Source: Amblyomma americanum
Lineage: Eukaryota > Arthropoda > Arachnida > Ixodida > Ixodidae
DNA: 64,000 bases
Direction: 5' to 3'
Assembly: GCF_052857255.1 (NCBI RefSeq)
Contig: NC_135502.1
Span: 156,288,599 to 156,352,598 of the forward strand
Part shown: positions 10,398-20,531 of the stretch, piece after piece
How the letters are laid out: every line of letters begins with the position of its first letter
How positions within the stretch are numbered: position 1 is the first letter of the stretch
Made by a program: the position numbers and the translations under genes
Notes under the pieces: model-generated
The model's database searches: none
Seen by the model: only the letters and a program-made list of their open reading frames with translations
Told to the model about the DNA's origin: nothing

Positions 10398-11045
10398 TGC
10401 GGGGATACACGTGACTCCCCTGTCCCATAGAAACTATCGCGCGTAATTATCACGCGAAGTTATGCAGGTGCCGTTCGAGAGGGTTGCGAGGGAGGGCACT
10501 CACGCCGCCCCGGCTTCCATTCGCGCCCCGCAGCGATTCCGCCGCTTAGACTTTCCGTCTTTCCCCTCCTAGAACGGAGACCTCCTCTCCACAGCCAGGG
10601 AGAAGGAGCGAACGCGCGGTTCTCCCGGGATCTTCTCGTCTTCTGGCGGGAGCTGTGCACGGACGCAGATCTGCCACGGAGACCGCTGCCTTTATCTCCC
10701 AGCCATTGCGTGTGAATTGACCGTCGCGGGCCGTGAGCGACGAACCAGCGAGTTGAGCGGAACCTTCCTCCCCAACCGTTTTTTGTGCGTTCCACCCTAC
10801 TTTGCGCTTTTCACCCCCGTACGCTAGCGGAACGCTCCCTCATTGCGGCGGTTGCTTTGTTGCTTGCTGCTAATTGCAATGCTCGGGAGCAATAAACGCT
10901 CATGCGATAAGAATCCGCTGTGGGTGGGACTTACCGCACCGCGGGTTGGGGGTCACAGCCCTGACTGCTAGGGCTGGCACGCCGGTGCAAGAGAGCGAGT
11001 ACTGCTTCTAGCCGTTTGCGCGTTATTACAAGAATAATCCCCATA
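10398..11045 (+). repeat. 3' LTR of B1
   Basis: It begins TGCGGGGATACAC, with one change from the 5' copy, and ends CCCCATA. It is 648 bp against 681 bp for the 5' LTR because of indels. AATAAA lies at 10891-10896. It is followed by the AATT target copy and by the continuation of the element A gag frame. Confidence 0.85.
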
Positions 11046-11616
11046 AATTACGAGATGGTCAAGGCTTGCCTTCTACAAAAACACAGACTAAGTGCCGAGG
11101 CGTTCAGGCAAAGATTTCAGGGAGCTATGAAGTCGGGGGACGAGAGCTATCCCGATTTTTTGTAAAAGTTGCAAGTGAGCGTGGTCGAATGGTTAAAGAG
11201 CACTGAGGTCTACAGTTACCGGGACGCTGTAGTTGAGAGAATTTTGTTTGAGCATTTTTACGACTGCCTCCCTGAAGAGGAAAGAAATTGGCTACAGGTC
11301 CGGGACAACGTAACGTCTGCGACAAAAGCTGCCGGACTCATTGTGGAGTATGCTTCGTGCCGGCAGTTTAACAACACTAGAGTTCATGGGTCCCGTAATT
11401 TCGGAAGGAGTGCGAATTACCGTCACGAGAGGCACTTTGGGCGCCCTACAGTCGAGAAAGACAAAAGAATGGTTTCGTCCGATAAGCCTCACCGAAAGGA
11501 AGACAACGAGAAGGGTGCAAAGCGAAGAAAGAAAAAGTCGTGTTGGAGGCTTGGAGGCCGCTCACTTGCTACAGATGCAATGAGTCGGGTCACATAGCAG
11601 TGAACTGCCAAAAATA
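11046..11616 (+). pseudogene. Element A gag, 3' part with CCHC knuckle
   Basis: After the B1 insertion the Gag frame resumes with YEMVKACLLQKHRLSAEAF and RFQGAMKSGDESYPDF, then a TAA stop at 11162-11164 (TTTTTGTAA), then VEWLKSTEVYSYRDAVVERI and YDCLPEEERNWL. At about 11568-11610 the nucleocapsid knuckle CYRCNESGHIAVNC keeps all four zinc ligands (CX2CX4HX4C), read in a frame different from that of the longest open frame (11169-11597). A basic linker (RRKKKSCW) lies before it. Confidence 0.8.
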
Positions 11617-11639
11617 AAAGCTTGCGTTCTCGTATCTGA

Positions 11640-12180
11640 GTAACTGCGATGAAAACATGAAGCTGTCTGAACCTTACATGCATGACTTGGTAGTGAACGG
11701 GAGGCAATGTAGGGTGCTGCGCTACTCAGCCGCAACGATGGATGTTGTCCATACGTCGTATGTGTCGCCGCCCGATTACACAGGCCGATGTGCATGAATC
11801 CGACAGCTGGTTGACGAACAAAGCGTGTGCTTGCCTATAGCGGCAGTGGTAATTGGGCACCGTTTCGTTACGACAACAACCGGAGTTGCATTTTCAGCAA
11901 AGCTATCTAAATGCTATGCGTATTTTTTTACCAACAAATCAGATATGTAATTACAGGAGAAAAGGATGTATTTTGGAGATTGAGTTGTGCACGCTTTAAC
12001 ACGTTCGAAGGCGCGAGAACTTACAACACAGCTCACTCGTGAGAATTCCACTGCGGAGGAAACAGCCGTTAAACTTGGGGCAGAAATGGATGAACAGGGT
12101 TTAGAAAATCGCGCTAACGAGGCACCTGAGACCGGTCAGCCTACCAATAAGCATGACCAACCGCGGAACGAGTGAATCCT
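11640..12180 (+). pseudogene. Element A protease and linker
   Basis: The reading MHDLVVNGRQCRVLRYSAAT is the retropepsin start, but the catalytic Asp of the usual DSxAT motif is Tyr (RYSAAT, about 11710-11730). It goes on to MDVVHTSYVSPPDYTGRCA, then a stop, then LVDEQSVCLPIAAVVIGHRF. After a gap, HALTRSKARELTTQLTREN and a Glu-rich stretch (11987-12172) form the linker found between protease and integrase in tick Gmr1-like elements. Confidence 0.65.
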
Positions 12181-12189
12181 AAAGTGCTT

Positions 12190-12550
12190 TTTTTTGCCGC
12201 CAGTGTCATGCAGTTTCACGACGCTACTAAGTGAGAACCAAGAAGAGCTAGGTATGGAACAAGCAAATGAACCGACGATACAGAAGATCAGAAAGCTCCA
12301 CAGCAAGAGTAAGGGAAAAAAAAGAGAATATTGCTTTCCAGATGAGAGGCGGTGTGCTTTATCTCTAATGCAAGGATAAGCGTGGAGTGTAGCGAGACCA
12401 ATTAGTCGTTCCCCAGAAGTGTCGACAAGACTTACTGAGTCTTTCCCATGGCAATTCGCGGTCATGCCACCTGGGAATCAGGAAAACAAAGCAGAGGCTT
12501 TTATAAGATTACTATTGGCCTGGATGTATTAAGGACATGGAGCGTTTTGT
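12190..12550 (+). pseudogene. Element A linker and integrase HHCC start
   Basis: An Arg/Lys-rich linker (KIRKLHSKSKGKKREYCF) is followed around 12430-12550 by SLSHGNSRSCHLGIRKTKQR and DYYWPGCIKDMERFV. This is the first half of an integrase zinc finger, with both His ligands (SHG and CHL) present. The Cys pair that should follow is missing: the reading passes at about 12550 straight into RNase H. This places integrase before RNase H in this family and marks an internal deletion that removed the integrase core and the RT. Confidence 0.65.
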
Positions 12551-12831
12551 TCTCTACATGAGCCGAAAACTCAGCTATTGAGAGATGGCATACTACGCGT
12601 CGAAAAAGACTGCGCTTGCATTGTTTGGGCTATCTGGAAACTACAATGCTATCTCGGAGGCGCAAAATTCATTGTAAAAATGGACCATTGTCCCCTTTCC
12701 TTGCTGCAAACCTTGACATCAAAGAGCAATCGCATTCTGAGGTGGATCTTGATTGCGCAGCAGTATGAGTTCGACAAAAGTACAAGAAAGGCAAATGGAA
12801 TTGAAACGCGGACGCACTTAGCCGTTCTTCC
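12551..12831 (+). pseudogene. Element A RNase H, C-terminal half
   Basis: The sequence YMSRKLSY, a stop, then VEKDCACIVWAIWKLQCYLG, KMDHCPLSLLQTL and ILRWILIAQQYEFD is the second half of RNase H, with the catalytic Glu (EKDCA) and Asp (MDHCPL). The terminal NADALSRSS is present at 12805-12831 but in another frame, so one frameshift lies just before it. No integrase follows, only the 3' UTR and the LTR. Confidence 0.75.
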
Positions 12832-13225
12832 TAAGCGGTCCCGCATGCTCTTCAGGTATCCAGAATTGCTACTTAAGCTTTTATTTTGGTGTGTTTATGT
12901 GCCTGAATGTGTGTAGTAGTATGTTTTGTTTTCTCGGCATATGTGGGTCCAGGGAGCGTTTTAGTGTGGGCTTTTCTCCAACAGCTATAGTAACCAGATT
13001 GTAGTAATCCTATTTTTGAACTAGTTTCCTTGGAGCGGGGTTGAGTGCTTGCTTGGGCATGTGGTTGAAGTTTCAGAGCAGCCTCAAAAGAATCTTTTCA
13101 ACGTCTAAGAAGTCATTGTTACGAGCGACGGAGAAGTGTTGGTTCATCTGCAAGCAATTAAGTCTTCTCTTCGGAAAGCAGCGGCGGCTGATACCCGTCG
13201 AGCCTCGTCTGGAGGGAGAGGAAGC
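12832..13225 (+). other. Element A 3' UTR and polypurine tract
   Basis: No reading frame continues after RNase H. The tract GGAGGGAGAGGAAG at 13211-13224 lies directly before the LTR and is a good polypurine tract. Confidence 0.6.
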
Positions 13226-13842
13226 TGTTACAACCTTGCTGGGGAAACGTCGTTTGACCCCTCGTTGACCCCATGAAAAGAAAAAGAGATGTCTCTGCGA
13301 AACTACCTGCGGATTCTATCGCACGCTCTTCAGGAGAGGGGGGGGGGGGAAGGAGATGGCCTCCGCTACGTCGGGTTCGCCGCGAGACGTGACCCACGAT
13401 GGAGAAGACGAAATGAAGCGGGCAAAGGCGCCTTCCCGAAATTAACCGTGACTGAGAAGTGCCTGGTTAGCTTTGGGCTAAGTAGCCTGGGTGTCTTCGT
13501 CGCTCATTCCCACGGAGCTCCGCGTGCTATGTACAGTGACTCTTCCGAACTGTGCCCCGTGTGGTGAAAGGGGCAGAGCCTTAGTGTATTTAGCAAGCAC
13601 CATGAACCGGAACGATTGCTCTGGGCTTTGACGACAAGGCTCCTTTAGTCGCTCTGCGCTGTGAGCTTTTATTTGTGACTGTTTGCTCTTTTTCTAAATT
13701 ACGTAACTAAGTTTCTTAAATGCGCAAGTAAACCCGTTTGTTCATGTTTTCCCAACCTCCAAGTTCCATTTTTCCACAGCCCGAAGGCTGGGACACGCTA
13801 CCCGACGGAGCCCGTGTTCGAGTGAATCCCTGCGCCACGACA
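13226..13842 (+). repeat. 3' LTR of element A
   Basis: It is related to 427-1065 over its full length, beginning TGTTACAACC and ending near CCACGACA. It has an 11-G run at 13339-13349 that the other copy lacks, a sign of decay or a base-calling problem. The inner part with GATGTCTCTG and the end with CCCGAAGGCT are well kept. Confidence 0.8.
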
Positions 13843-16437
13843 GCGCAGGTCTGCCCAGTAAACAGTTTCTTTTTACAAGCCCTTTCCGCTGTCTTTGTGA
13901 CAGCCGTAACCTCTAAGTGACACTGTTCCTAACAGTGTTTACAGGTTGCTTCGTCTGCTTTTGCTTATTCTGCTTAATGCCTGATGTTGCTGCATGTGTT
14001 GCACTGGGATTTGGCATGCTGGCAGGTTGTCGAGTAGTGGCTTCACAGCAATACCTTATTGTGTGCTTTACCTGTGCTCCCACAGCAGTAGAAATCGGGT
14101 GCGCTTCAGGCATGCGCTGTGTAGCCTTATCATGCTGTAGTCATTCTTAGGCATCGCCATTGCAACTAAGAGTTGCTTTGCCTTGCTACCTTGAATCGGG
14201 TGTTTTTAGCTTCAGTAGGCTCTGCAGCAAGGATTAGGGGTTGTGCATGAAACACATCAGGAAGACAGACCTTTTGTATTTCTTGGTATGCTATTGACAT
14301 TGAACAGTTGCTCATGCTAAAGAAAAAAGTAGTGCAATGCCGGAGGAACTTTTACCTTGCTGTCAGAACTATATTATTTTTGGCAGGGTCGTGAAGCACA
14401 CACAGAAATGGGTTCCCGAAGTGGGAGGGGCACAAAAAGAGGCTTCCAAAAGTACATTGCTGGTGCAAGAGAAACTGGCTTCTCACTACGCTGAAAAGCA
14501 GGGGACTCATATTTGGCCTCACAATTTTGAAAAGTGCAAACCCTATAACGATGGGCCTTGAACGAAAGCAAAGTTACACATCTATGTTTTCTTTTATGTT
14601 ATGTCAGTGTCTGGAATACTGTTTGCTTCGTGGCTTAGAGTACCATATGTAGCAATGCTGGGGTGCAGGTTATTCGCATTATAACTAACGAAGCTTCATT
14701 GTTGATCGCACAGAGTTTATGGAAATTGACATATTTTTATTTTGGCCCTTTATAGTTTCGGGCGTTTGAAGTCTGTGTACGATCCTGATGGGAACATTTT
14801 TCTTATCATCGACACAGTACACGAAGGGATGACTTCGCGATGCCCAATACCAAGTCGCCCCTATATCCATCGCGTGAACTGGCGGTACGCCACGTAAAGA
14901 TATCATCTGGAAAGAAAAGAGTAAAGACCTCTGTCATATTGTGATATCTGGAATTACTCAGATCTAGTGCAAATTCGTTTGACTATAATGTCTTGCATAC
15001 ACTCCACTGACAGAAATGTGTCACTTTAAATTGTCTCCATTGCTGCTTATGGTGGAATTTCCTTCTGGACGTTAGAGTTACAGTGTGCACAAAATAGTAC
15101 GCAACATGCGTCGCGACTGCTTTAGTCGCTGCTGCGATATAATGTGCCGAAAACGGCTAGAGGCTATACTTAGAACCTGTTGCAATACGTCACGCACAAC
15201 CACTTGAAGCCAGGCATGCGATACGAATGCAGAAGACAGTTTTTAAGATGGTCGCCATTGCATTACGCATAATTTCTGGTGCGTCTCCGAAACGTGCTTG
15301 TATTCATTCACTTCTTTGCACGGATGACCGTTCTAAAGAGCCCTAAAATGGACGATTTTTTACATCATGATTTTTCTAAAAATTGGGTCCAAAGTACAAC
15401 TAGCATTCTTAAAACACACTAGAGTCATGAAGTAGAAATTTAGCACCGGACAAAAATTATGCAGTTAATCTCCAGGGAGGGTTAAATTTTCTTCGGTGCT
15501 ATCAAGGATGTTCCGTAAAAAATCTGAAATTTTTAGTTTTATTCCTACTAGAATGCAATTCGCTACAGATGCGGCTAAACATTCAATATACACTATTGAA
15601 ATTACATACACCTGAAATTATGCAATGCTTTGGCATGCACATTAGAAGACTGAGGAAGTTGCAGAAGCTGCCAATATTTGTATGTGAACTGTTCAGCTTG
15701 CTGCTTGCGCTGAATAGCCAGCGGCGGGTAACTGAAGACGCATAATAATGTTATAAAGGTAGTGCAGGTACTCCGGAACTTTTTCGAGTGGGGGAAGTCT
15801 TCCAAGTTTTTAAGTTGTTTTTTTATTAATTCCATGCTTAATTTAAATGCTTATTCAATTTTTATTTTTTGTTCATATATTCCTACCTCACTGTTCAAAA
15901 GAGTATTTCTTATCCATATAAAATTTGAAATTAGTAACTTTATATATACAGAGATGTACACATGAGTAGTGATTCACTGCATTAAAAGTTTTTCCATACT
16001 CTTTCAATGCTAGTAATCATGCTCATGAACAGCGCTCAGTCAACAATTTTTTGGGCAAAGAAATTTACGTTACTGAAATTAGAATTTTTAAGGCTTGCTA
16101 AGAAGGCAACAAGCTCAGCGCACTCTGCTTTACATTCATAGCTTCTTAAATTTGAAGGTTATGTCAGAGATCTAGAGGCGTGCCTTTTGTGGAAAAATGT
16201 TGGAGGGGAAAGGCAACCCCCCCCCCTCTATTCCAGAGTCCCTGGACCTGTGATCAAGCCCCATAAAATGTGAAAACCTGTTCAGGCTGCTTCTGATGCA
16301 CAGCACTCACTTTTGAAGCAAATGCGGTATTGCCATACTTTCTCTGTTACGAGGCCTCATTACAAAAAAATGTGGAATACATTAGACCCGCAAACTAGCG
16401 CTGGCGCCTTTCAAAGATAATGCAGCTCGGGAAATAC
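13843..16437. other. AT-rich flank, nothing recognised
   Basis: There are only short open frames without domain signals. A C-run lies at 16210-16222. One local inverted pair (TAGCACCG near 15441 and CGGTGCTA near 15495) is short and I give it no meaning. No transposon ends could be set. Confidence 0.4.
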
Positions 16438-16665
16438 CTACTTGTTGATATCCATGTCGTGCTCATGACCCCTCTCAATAAGATCGCCGTATGCGACTTT
16501 CAGCATCTGTGTGTCCAAACAGAGGATGAAAAAATACTCATCCTCGAAGAGGCAGCCGTCAAACCGGGATACGCACTGCGCGAGATCTCTGCAGTACAGC
16601 CGCTCCGCTGCCATTAGGATAGCTTGACTCTGGCCGCATGTACACCTGGATGCATTAGCATTTTG
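16438..16665 (-). pseudogene. Exon-like fragment of a P2X7 C-terminal-like (zinc-binding) domain protein
   Basis: On the minus strand the frame gives CTCGQSQAILMAAERLYC, then RDLAQCVSRFDGCLFEDEYF and ILCLDTQMLKVAYGDL. The pattern C-x-C-G, a following Met-x2-Glu and Cys, then a hydrophobic CL-D-x-x-x-L-x-x-A-Y, resembles the cysteine-rich P2X7 intracellular-like domain. Arthropods carry this domain in stand-alone, often transposon-linked genes. CAA-GTAGGT at the 3' side (around 16440) could be a splice donor and ATCCAG before the first Cys an acceptor. The expected next segment (RYxAYRxF) was not found below. It may be a pseudogene or a single exon. Confidence 0.4.
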
Positions 16666-16968
16666 TTTATGTTCAGAGTGTTGTGTTTTTCTCCACAAAT
16701 TTTATCTTTATAGGTCAGAAATGAACGTAATCACATAACAGTGGCTCCGTCGGTACGTTTCGGAGTTTGACAATGGCCACGACTCAATAATTTTCCATGC
16801 GCTATCTCTGTCCATGCGCGTACATCGTACATCGTTCGAAGTTCGCTGGGCACGCATACATATTGAGAACGGCTTCGCATAATCGATCTGATCAAGCCAC
16901 TGGTGTGCACAAGGGTTCGTTTTGGCGCCAAGGAAGAACGCATAGAAAAAAAGCCATTCGTTCCACAA

Positions 16969-17181
16969 TTAGCAGTGCACATTGTCAGCTTGTGGAGGGT
17001 CACCGTGCGGTGGCGGAGTAGCTGGATAAATGGCGGCGTCAACGCCGCTCAGAGTGGTTATTGGTGGGCTAGCTTGGATCACGTCGTCGTTTCTTGGTGT
17101 ATCCTCATAGGGAACAACGCGCAGGTCGTTACTCCGTCGCAATATCTCGCGAACGAGCTCGGATAAATCAGGAAAGGCCAT
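16969..17181 (-). CDS. Small minus-strand ORF, possible first exon upstream of the P2X7-like piece
   Basis: The 70-codon frame begins MAFPDLSELVREILRRSNDL and has a good initiation context (ACAATGG, A at -3 and G at +4). It goes on to a Pro-rich end (YPATPPP). The start region is richer in CpG than its surroundings. It lies about 0.3 kb upstream of the P2X7-like fragment on the same strand, so it could be a first coding exon of that gene. I do not recognise the protein, and chance cannot be excluded. Confidence 0.25.
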   Translation of the reverse strand: MAFPDLSELVREILRRSNDLRVVPYEDTPRNDDVIQASPPITTLSGVDAAIYPATPPPHGDPPQADNVHC

Positions 17182-17605
17182 TGTTCAATGTTCCCCTCTG
17201 CACGGTTGACGTGACGACGAAGCATCCCTGGGCCAGCTGTGCGTTCAGGTGATTGTTGGAAACATAGAAACGACGCTCTAACCATGGAAACGACGCAGCC
17301 AACCTTAGTATGAACGAGTTACTGAGAACAGGCAACCATGAAGTGCAAACTTCCGCGACGTGCTCAGATGGGCTGTTTTGATTGGTCCCCCCAAGTGTCG
17401 TCATTGCGAGAGGGAAATGGGACCGGGAAGCTGCGCGATCATCGAGTTGAGGGCAGAATTTTCTTTGCTTGTATTTTGAAATTTCTTCATCCATTAACTA
17501 CCGCTCCTATGCATCGATTCTCGTAATTATTTTTGAGTCAGCACCTGTGTGACATAAAGATTGTATCTGAAGTGTAACCGGCATGAGTTCAAGCAGTGTT
17601 TCGCA
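17182..17605. other. Flank left of B2, nothing recognised
   Basis: A moderately GC-rich stretch that could hold a promoter for the minus-strand ORF at 16969-17181. No homology to element B upstream of about 17606, which marks the truncation point of B2. Confidence 0.35.
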
Positions 17606-18110
17606 GACCCTTTAACGACGTTGTTGAGGAAAGGTGTGAAGTGGCATCGGGGACCTAAGCTAGAGGCGGCACCACAGAGCTGAGGCTGCCTGACCTGAAC
17701 AGGGAATTTGTGATCTATACGGATGCTTGTGACCTGGGCTTTTAAGTAGTCCTGCTTCAAGAGCACGAAGGTCGCCTGAGGTCGGTGGCGTTCTCCAGCC
17801 GCTCATTAACGCCCGCAGATAGAAACAATTCCGTGACTGAAAAATAACGTCTCGCGATTATTTTCGCTCTGCGGAAGTTCGACTACTACGTCGACGTAGT
17901 CGCCTTCGTGATTGAGACTGATCACATAACACTCAAGTGGCTGAGGCGCCTAGGCGAGCCGAGCGGACGCCTAGCGCGATCGGCGCTACTCCTTCAGCGT
18001 GATGAGTTTACCATGCGCCACAAGGAGGGTTAAGAACGACGTGGTGGCGGACGCGCTTTCGCGCGCGCCCGTTGATGGCCTGGGAAGTAATACCAATACC
18101 CACTCCACCG
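17606..18110 (+). pseudogene. B2 RNase H
   Basis: It has the same block order as B1: LPDLNREF, a changed CDLGF segment, then VTEK followed by TAA (17845-17847), LAIIFALRKFDYYVD, VIETDHITLKWLRRL and a final VADALSRAP in a shifted frame. The tract 17786-17953 is identical to 7573-7740, including the stop. About 35 bp of the earlier connection are deleted relative to B1. Confidence 0.8.
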
Positions 18111-18429
18111 TGCCCGACAGGCGGAGCAGCGCGACTGCCGCTTAGCTCACCCATCGCCCTGAAGGAAGGGACAACTCACCTTCCCAGAGCGAAAGCGGGA
18201 ACCACTTGGACTTCTTCAGTTCAGTGGTGAGCGTTTTCAACAGAAAGGAGCTATTGCAGGCAAAGCGGGAGTATCCATTTTGTCGAAAATTGTTTGACGG
18301 ATCTGGGAGCTGGGCACATGGCGGCCACTGGTATTGGTGTCTGTGCGGGGTGGTCTAATAGAGCTGGTAATGCTGTGAGCGCGATGGATATATCCCCTCC
18401 GGGAAGGTTACACATTAGTCCTTCAAGGT

Positions 18430-19690
18430 GGTGATTCCACGCACGTAGAGAGGAGCACGTTTACGCTGCTTTCATGACACACGCATCGATAGGCATGCAA
18501 GAGTCCCTAAGACTTACCTCAAGCTGTGCCGCGTGGCTACCTGTCCTGGAATTAAGTGGGATGTGATTCGCTACGCCTGCGCATGCGACGTGTGTGAAAG
18601 GGTCAAGCCGCGTGGTGGACGCCCACCCTGCTTCATGCAGCCGATCAATAGCCAGGGTCATTGGCAACCTGTTGTAATCAGTTCTGCGCGTTCTCACATG
18701 CCAGGTCAGCAAATGAGTGGAACTATTCACACTGCTAAAGCTTACGGCACGCGTAATCATGGTTAAGCTGTTCGAGGTGTTCACACCTTTGGGCTACTCC
18801 GGGCAGTTTATAACGGACAATGCATCGTACATCACTGCAAAACTCGTCGTGAACTCGTTGTTGCCCTTGGCATTAAGCACGGGCAAACAACCACGTACCA
18901 CGCACACGCGAATCCAATGGAACGCGTGAAACGCAACACTAAGCAAATGCTTATTGCATTTGGGGAGACGCACAGCGACTTGTACAACTGTCTCCCCGAG
19001 ATTGGGTTTGCTCTCTGGTAGACCGTGAACCGCTCGACTGGGTATACCTGCTGCTCTCAACCTTGACAGGGCGCTGACAAACCCAATAGAACTTACTCTC
19101 CAGGTTCGCAGCACCACCAGAATTGCTTCGACTGCACGCGCCGACAACGCGACCGGGCTGCGCGCGAGGATGACGGGGCTTTTACTCAAAGCCCGCCAGA
19201 GTCTGTGCACTGCTCGGGCCCAGCAGAAAGCGCAGTATGGTCGCTCTCACCGGGAAATTCACTGCACACCGGGTGCCTTGGTATTGAGGCGCAATCACGT
19301 GCGCAGTGACGCCAATAAGAAATTCGCTGCTTCTCTGGCGCCGAAATAAAGGGGTCTGTATGCAGTTAGGGAGTAACTTTCCTTTTTCGTCTGCAGGATG
19401 GCGGATTTGACGCTAAGACCGACCGGCGACCCGTGCCTGTCTGTGACCTAAAACCTTACTTTGACATAGGGAATGAGTGGCCTGTGGAGAACGCTCTCAG
19501 GCGACAGCAGGCAGCCACACCGAGAGGCAAGGCTCGACAACAGATCCCAGCGGCTCGTTACAACTTGCGCCCACGGCAGAGCTCTGGCCAACGCGCTGGG
19601 ACTAATTTCTCCGGCTTAATATGGACTGAAGACCCCTTCCATATTTCGCAGTGTGGCTTCCCGAGCGAGCACGCGCTTTCTCTTACAAAA
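18430..19690 (+). pseudogene. B2 integrase
   Basis: The zinc finger keeps CACDVCERVKPRGGRPP (about 18577-18640). A deletion around 18680-18705 removes the first catalytic Asp region that B1 has (CDVMGP). The core continues with LTARVIMVKLFEVFTPLGYS, FITDNASYI (second Asp) and, unlike B1, keeps the third catalytic Glu in NPMERVKRN (about 18915-18940). The C-terminal end with VCDLKPYFD is at 19435-19690. Several stops and frame changes are present. Confidence 0.8.
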
Positions 19691-20531
19691 TGACCGAGCG
19701 GGGTTAGATTAACGTAAACTAAGAAATGTAAAATGGGAAAGTGACTAGAAAGAAAAGACGGCCTTGGAGCCGCAGGCCAGGCTTCGCAGCGAGCCCGTGG
19801 AAGAGCTTGCGGACGCTAAGACGAACGTTGCTGCTTCCGACATCCAAAACGAGGCCGTTTGGGAAACCGGCTGCACTTCATAACCAAGAGCCCGCCTTGA
19901 TTGCCGAACAACCATGCCGAAAAACCGCTTCCGATTGGCAGCGGGACGAGGGAGTGAGAATTCGGGGAAACCAGCGCCGGCGAAAACTGCAGCAGAGGAG
20001 CCGCCTTGGCTTGTCCCGGTCCCCGTGGCAGCAGCTTCGCCCACGAGAGCAGCTTGGTACCCCGCTGGGCCCGCCTCGCAAGCTCTTGGTGGTCGCGGAA
20101 AAATGAATCGACGTGACTTTGCCACCCCCGCCGAAAGGAAAAGAGGCCGAGCCAAGAGCTAGCGCAGCGACCAGCTGAGTGGAGGCTTGCTGTACGCTAT
20201 GCAAAGGGACAACACGGTGCGTAATTGCCCGAGCCTGCCTGCCGCCCGCGCGTCCCTTGAAAGCTGCCCTGGCCGATTGGCCATCGAAGCGGTACCTGCG
20301 GTCATCGACCCCATTCAATACTTGATTGACTCCACGGTCGTCCATGAAGGTCGTCTGCACTCGCTCCCTATCCTGGCGTCTAAGGCCATCTACGGTGGCA
20401 CCGGTGGCCTCGACCTGAAACTTTACGTAAATCGTTTTAAAATTAAACACCGTTTCGCCCGCCTGACTCGGTACACCCCTCGTAGAACGAAGTCGCTTCT
20501 CGACCGAAGGGTAGGTTTAAGTACGGGGGGA
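19691..20531 (+). other. B2 post-integrase region and polypurine tract
   Basis: It matches 9550-10397 of B1. The Glu-Pro-Ala-rich reading is again visible in pieces (EELADAKT-like, RAAWYPAGPAS) with frame changes. The G-run just before 20532 is the polypurine tract. Confidence 0.5.

Larger units (their letters stand above)
1834..11045 (+). mobile_element. Element B1: Ty3/gypsy LTR retrotransposon nested in element A gag
   Basis: This is a full-length but decayed element with LTRs at 1834-2514 and 10398-11045. The LTRs have inverted ends TGTGGGG and CCCCATA. Inside are a lysine-tRNA-like primer site, gag, protease (DTGA), RT, RNase H, integrase and a long post-integrase region, which is the classical order. 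It is interrupted by solo LTR C (5483-6569), by a 120-bp inverted-repeat element (6750-6869) and perhaps by a further GC-rich insert (about 4430-5240). All genes have stops and frameshifts. Confidence 0.85.
427..13842 (+). mobile_element. Element A: old Ty3/gypsy LTR retrotransposon, Gmr1-like order, interrupted by B1
   Basis: The element is bounded by two related LTRs (427-1065 and 13226-13842). It carries, in order, Gag with a coiled coil and a CCHC knuckle, a protease, an integrase HHCC region and an RNase H end, then a purine tract and the 3' LTR. RNase H is the last pol domain and no integrase follows it, as in Gmr1-like Ty3/gypsy elements. Gag is split by the 9.2-kb B1 element. The integrase core and the RT are missing at a junction near 12550. 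Possible 4-bp target duplications are GTGC (423-426) and GCGC (13843-13846), one mismatch. Many stops and frameshifts show that it is dead. Confidence 0.8.

Noticed and set aside
13917..14150. 77-codon Cys-rich frame
   Set aside because: No conserved pattern, no splice context; likely chance.
15380..15530. Short inverted pair TAGCACCG/CGGTGCTA
   Set aside because: Eight-base arms are expected by chance in this length.
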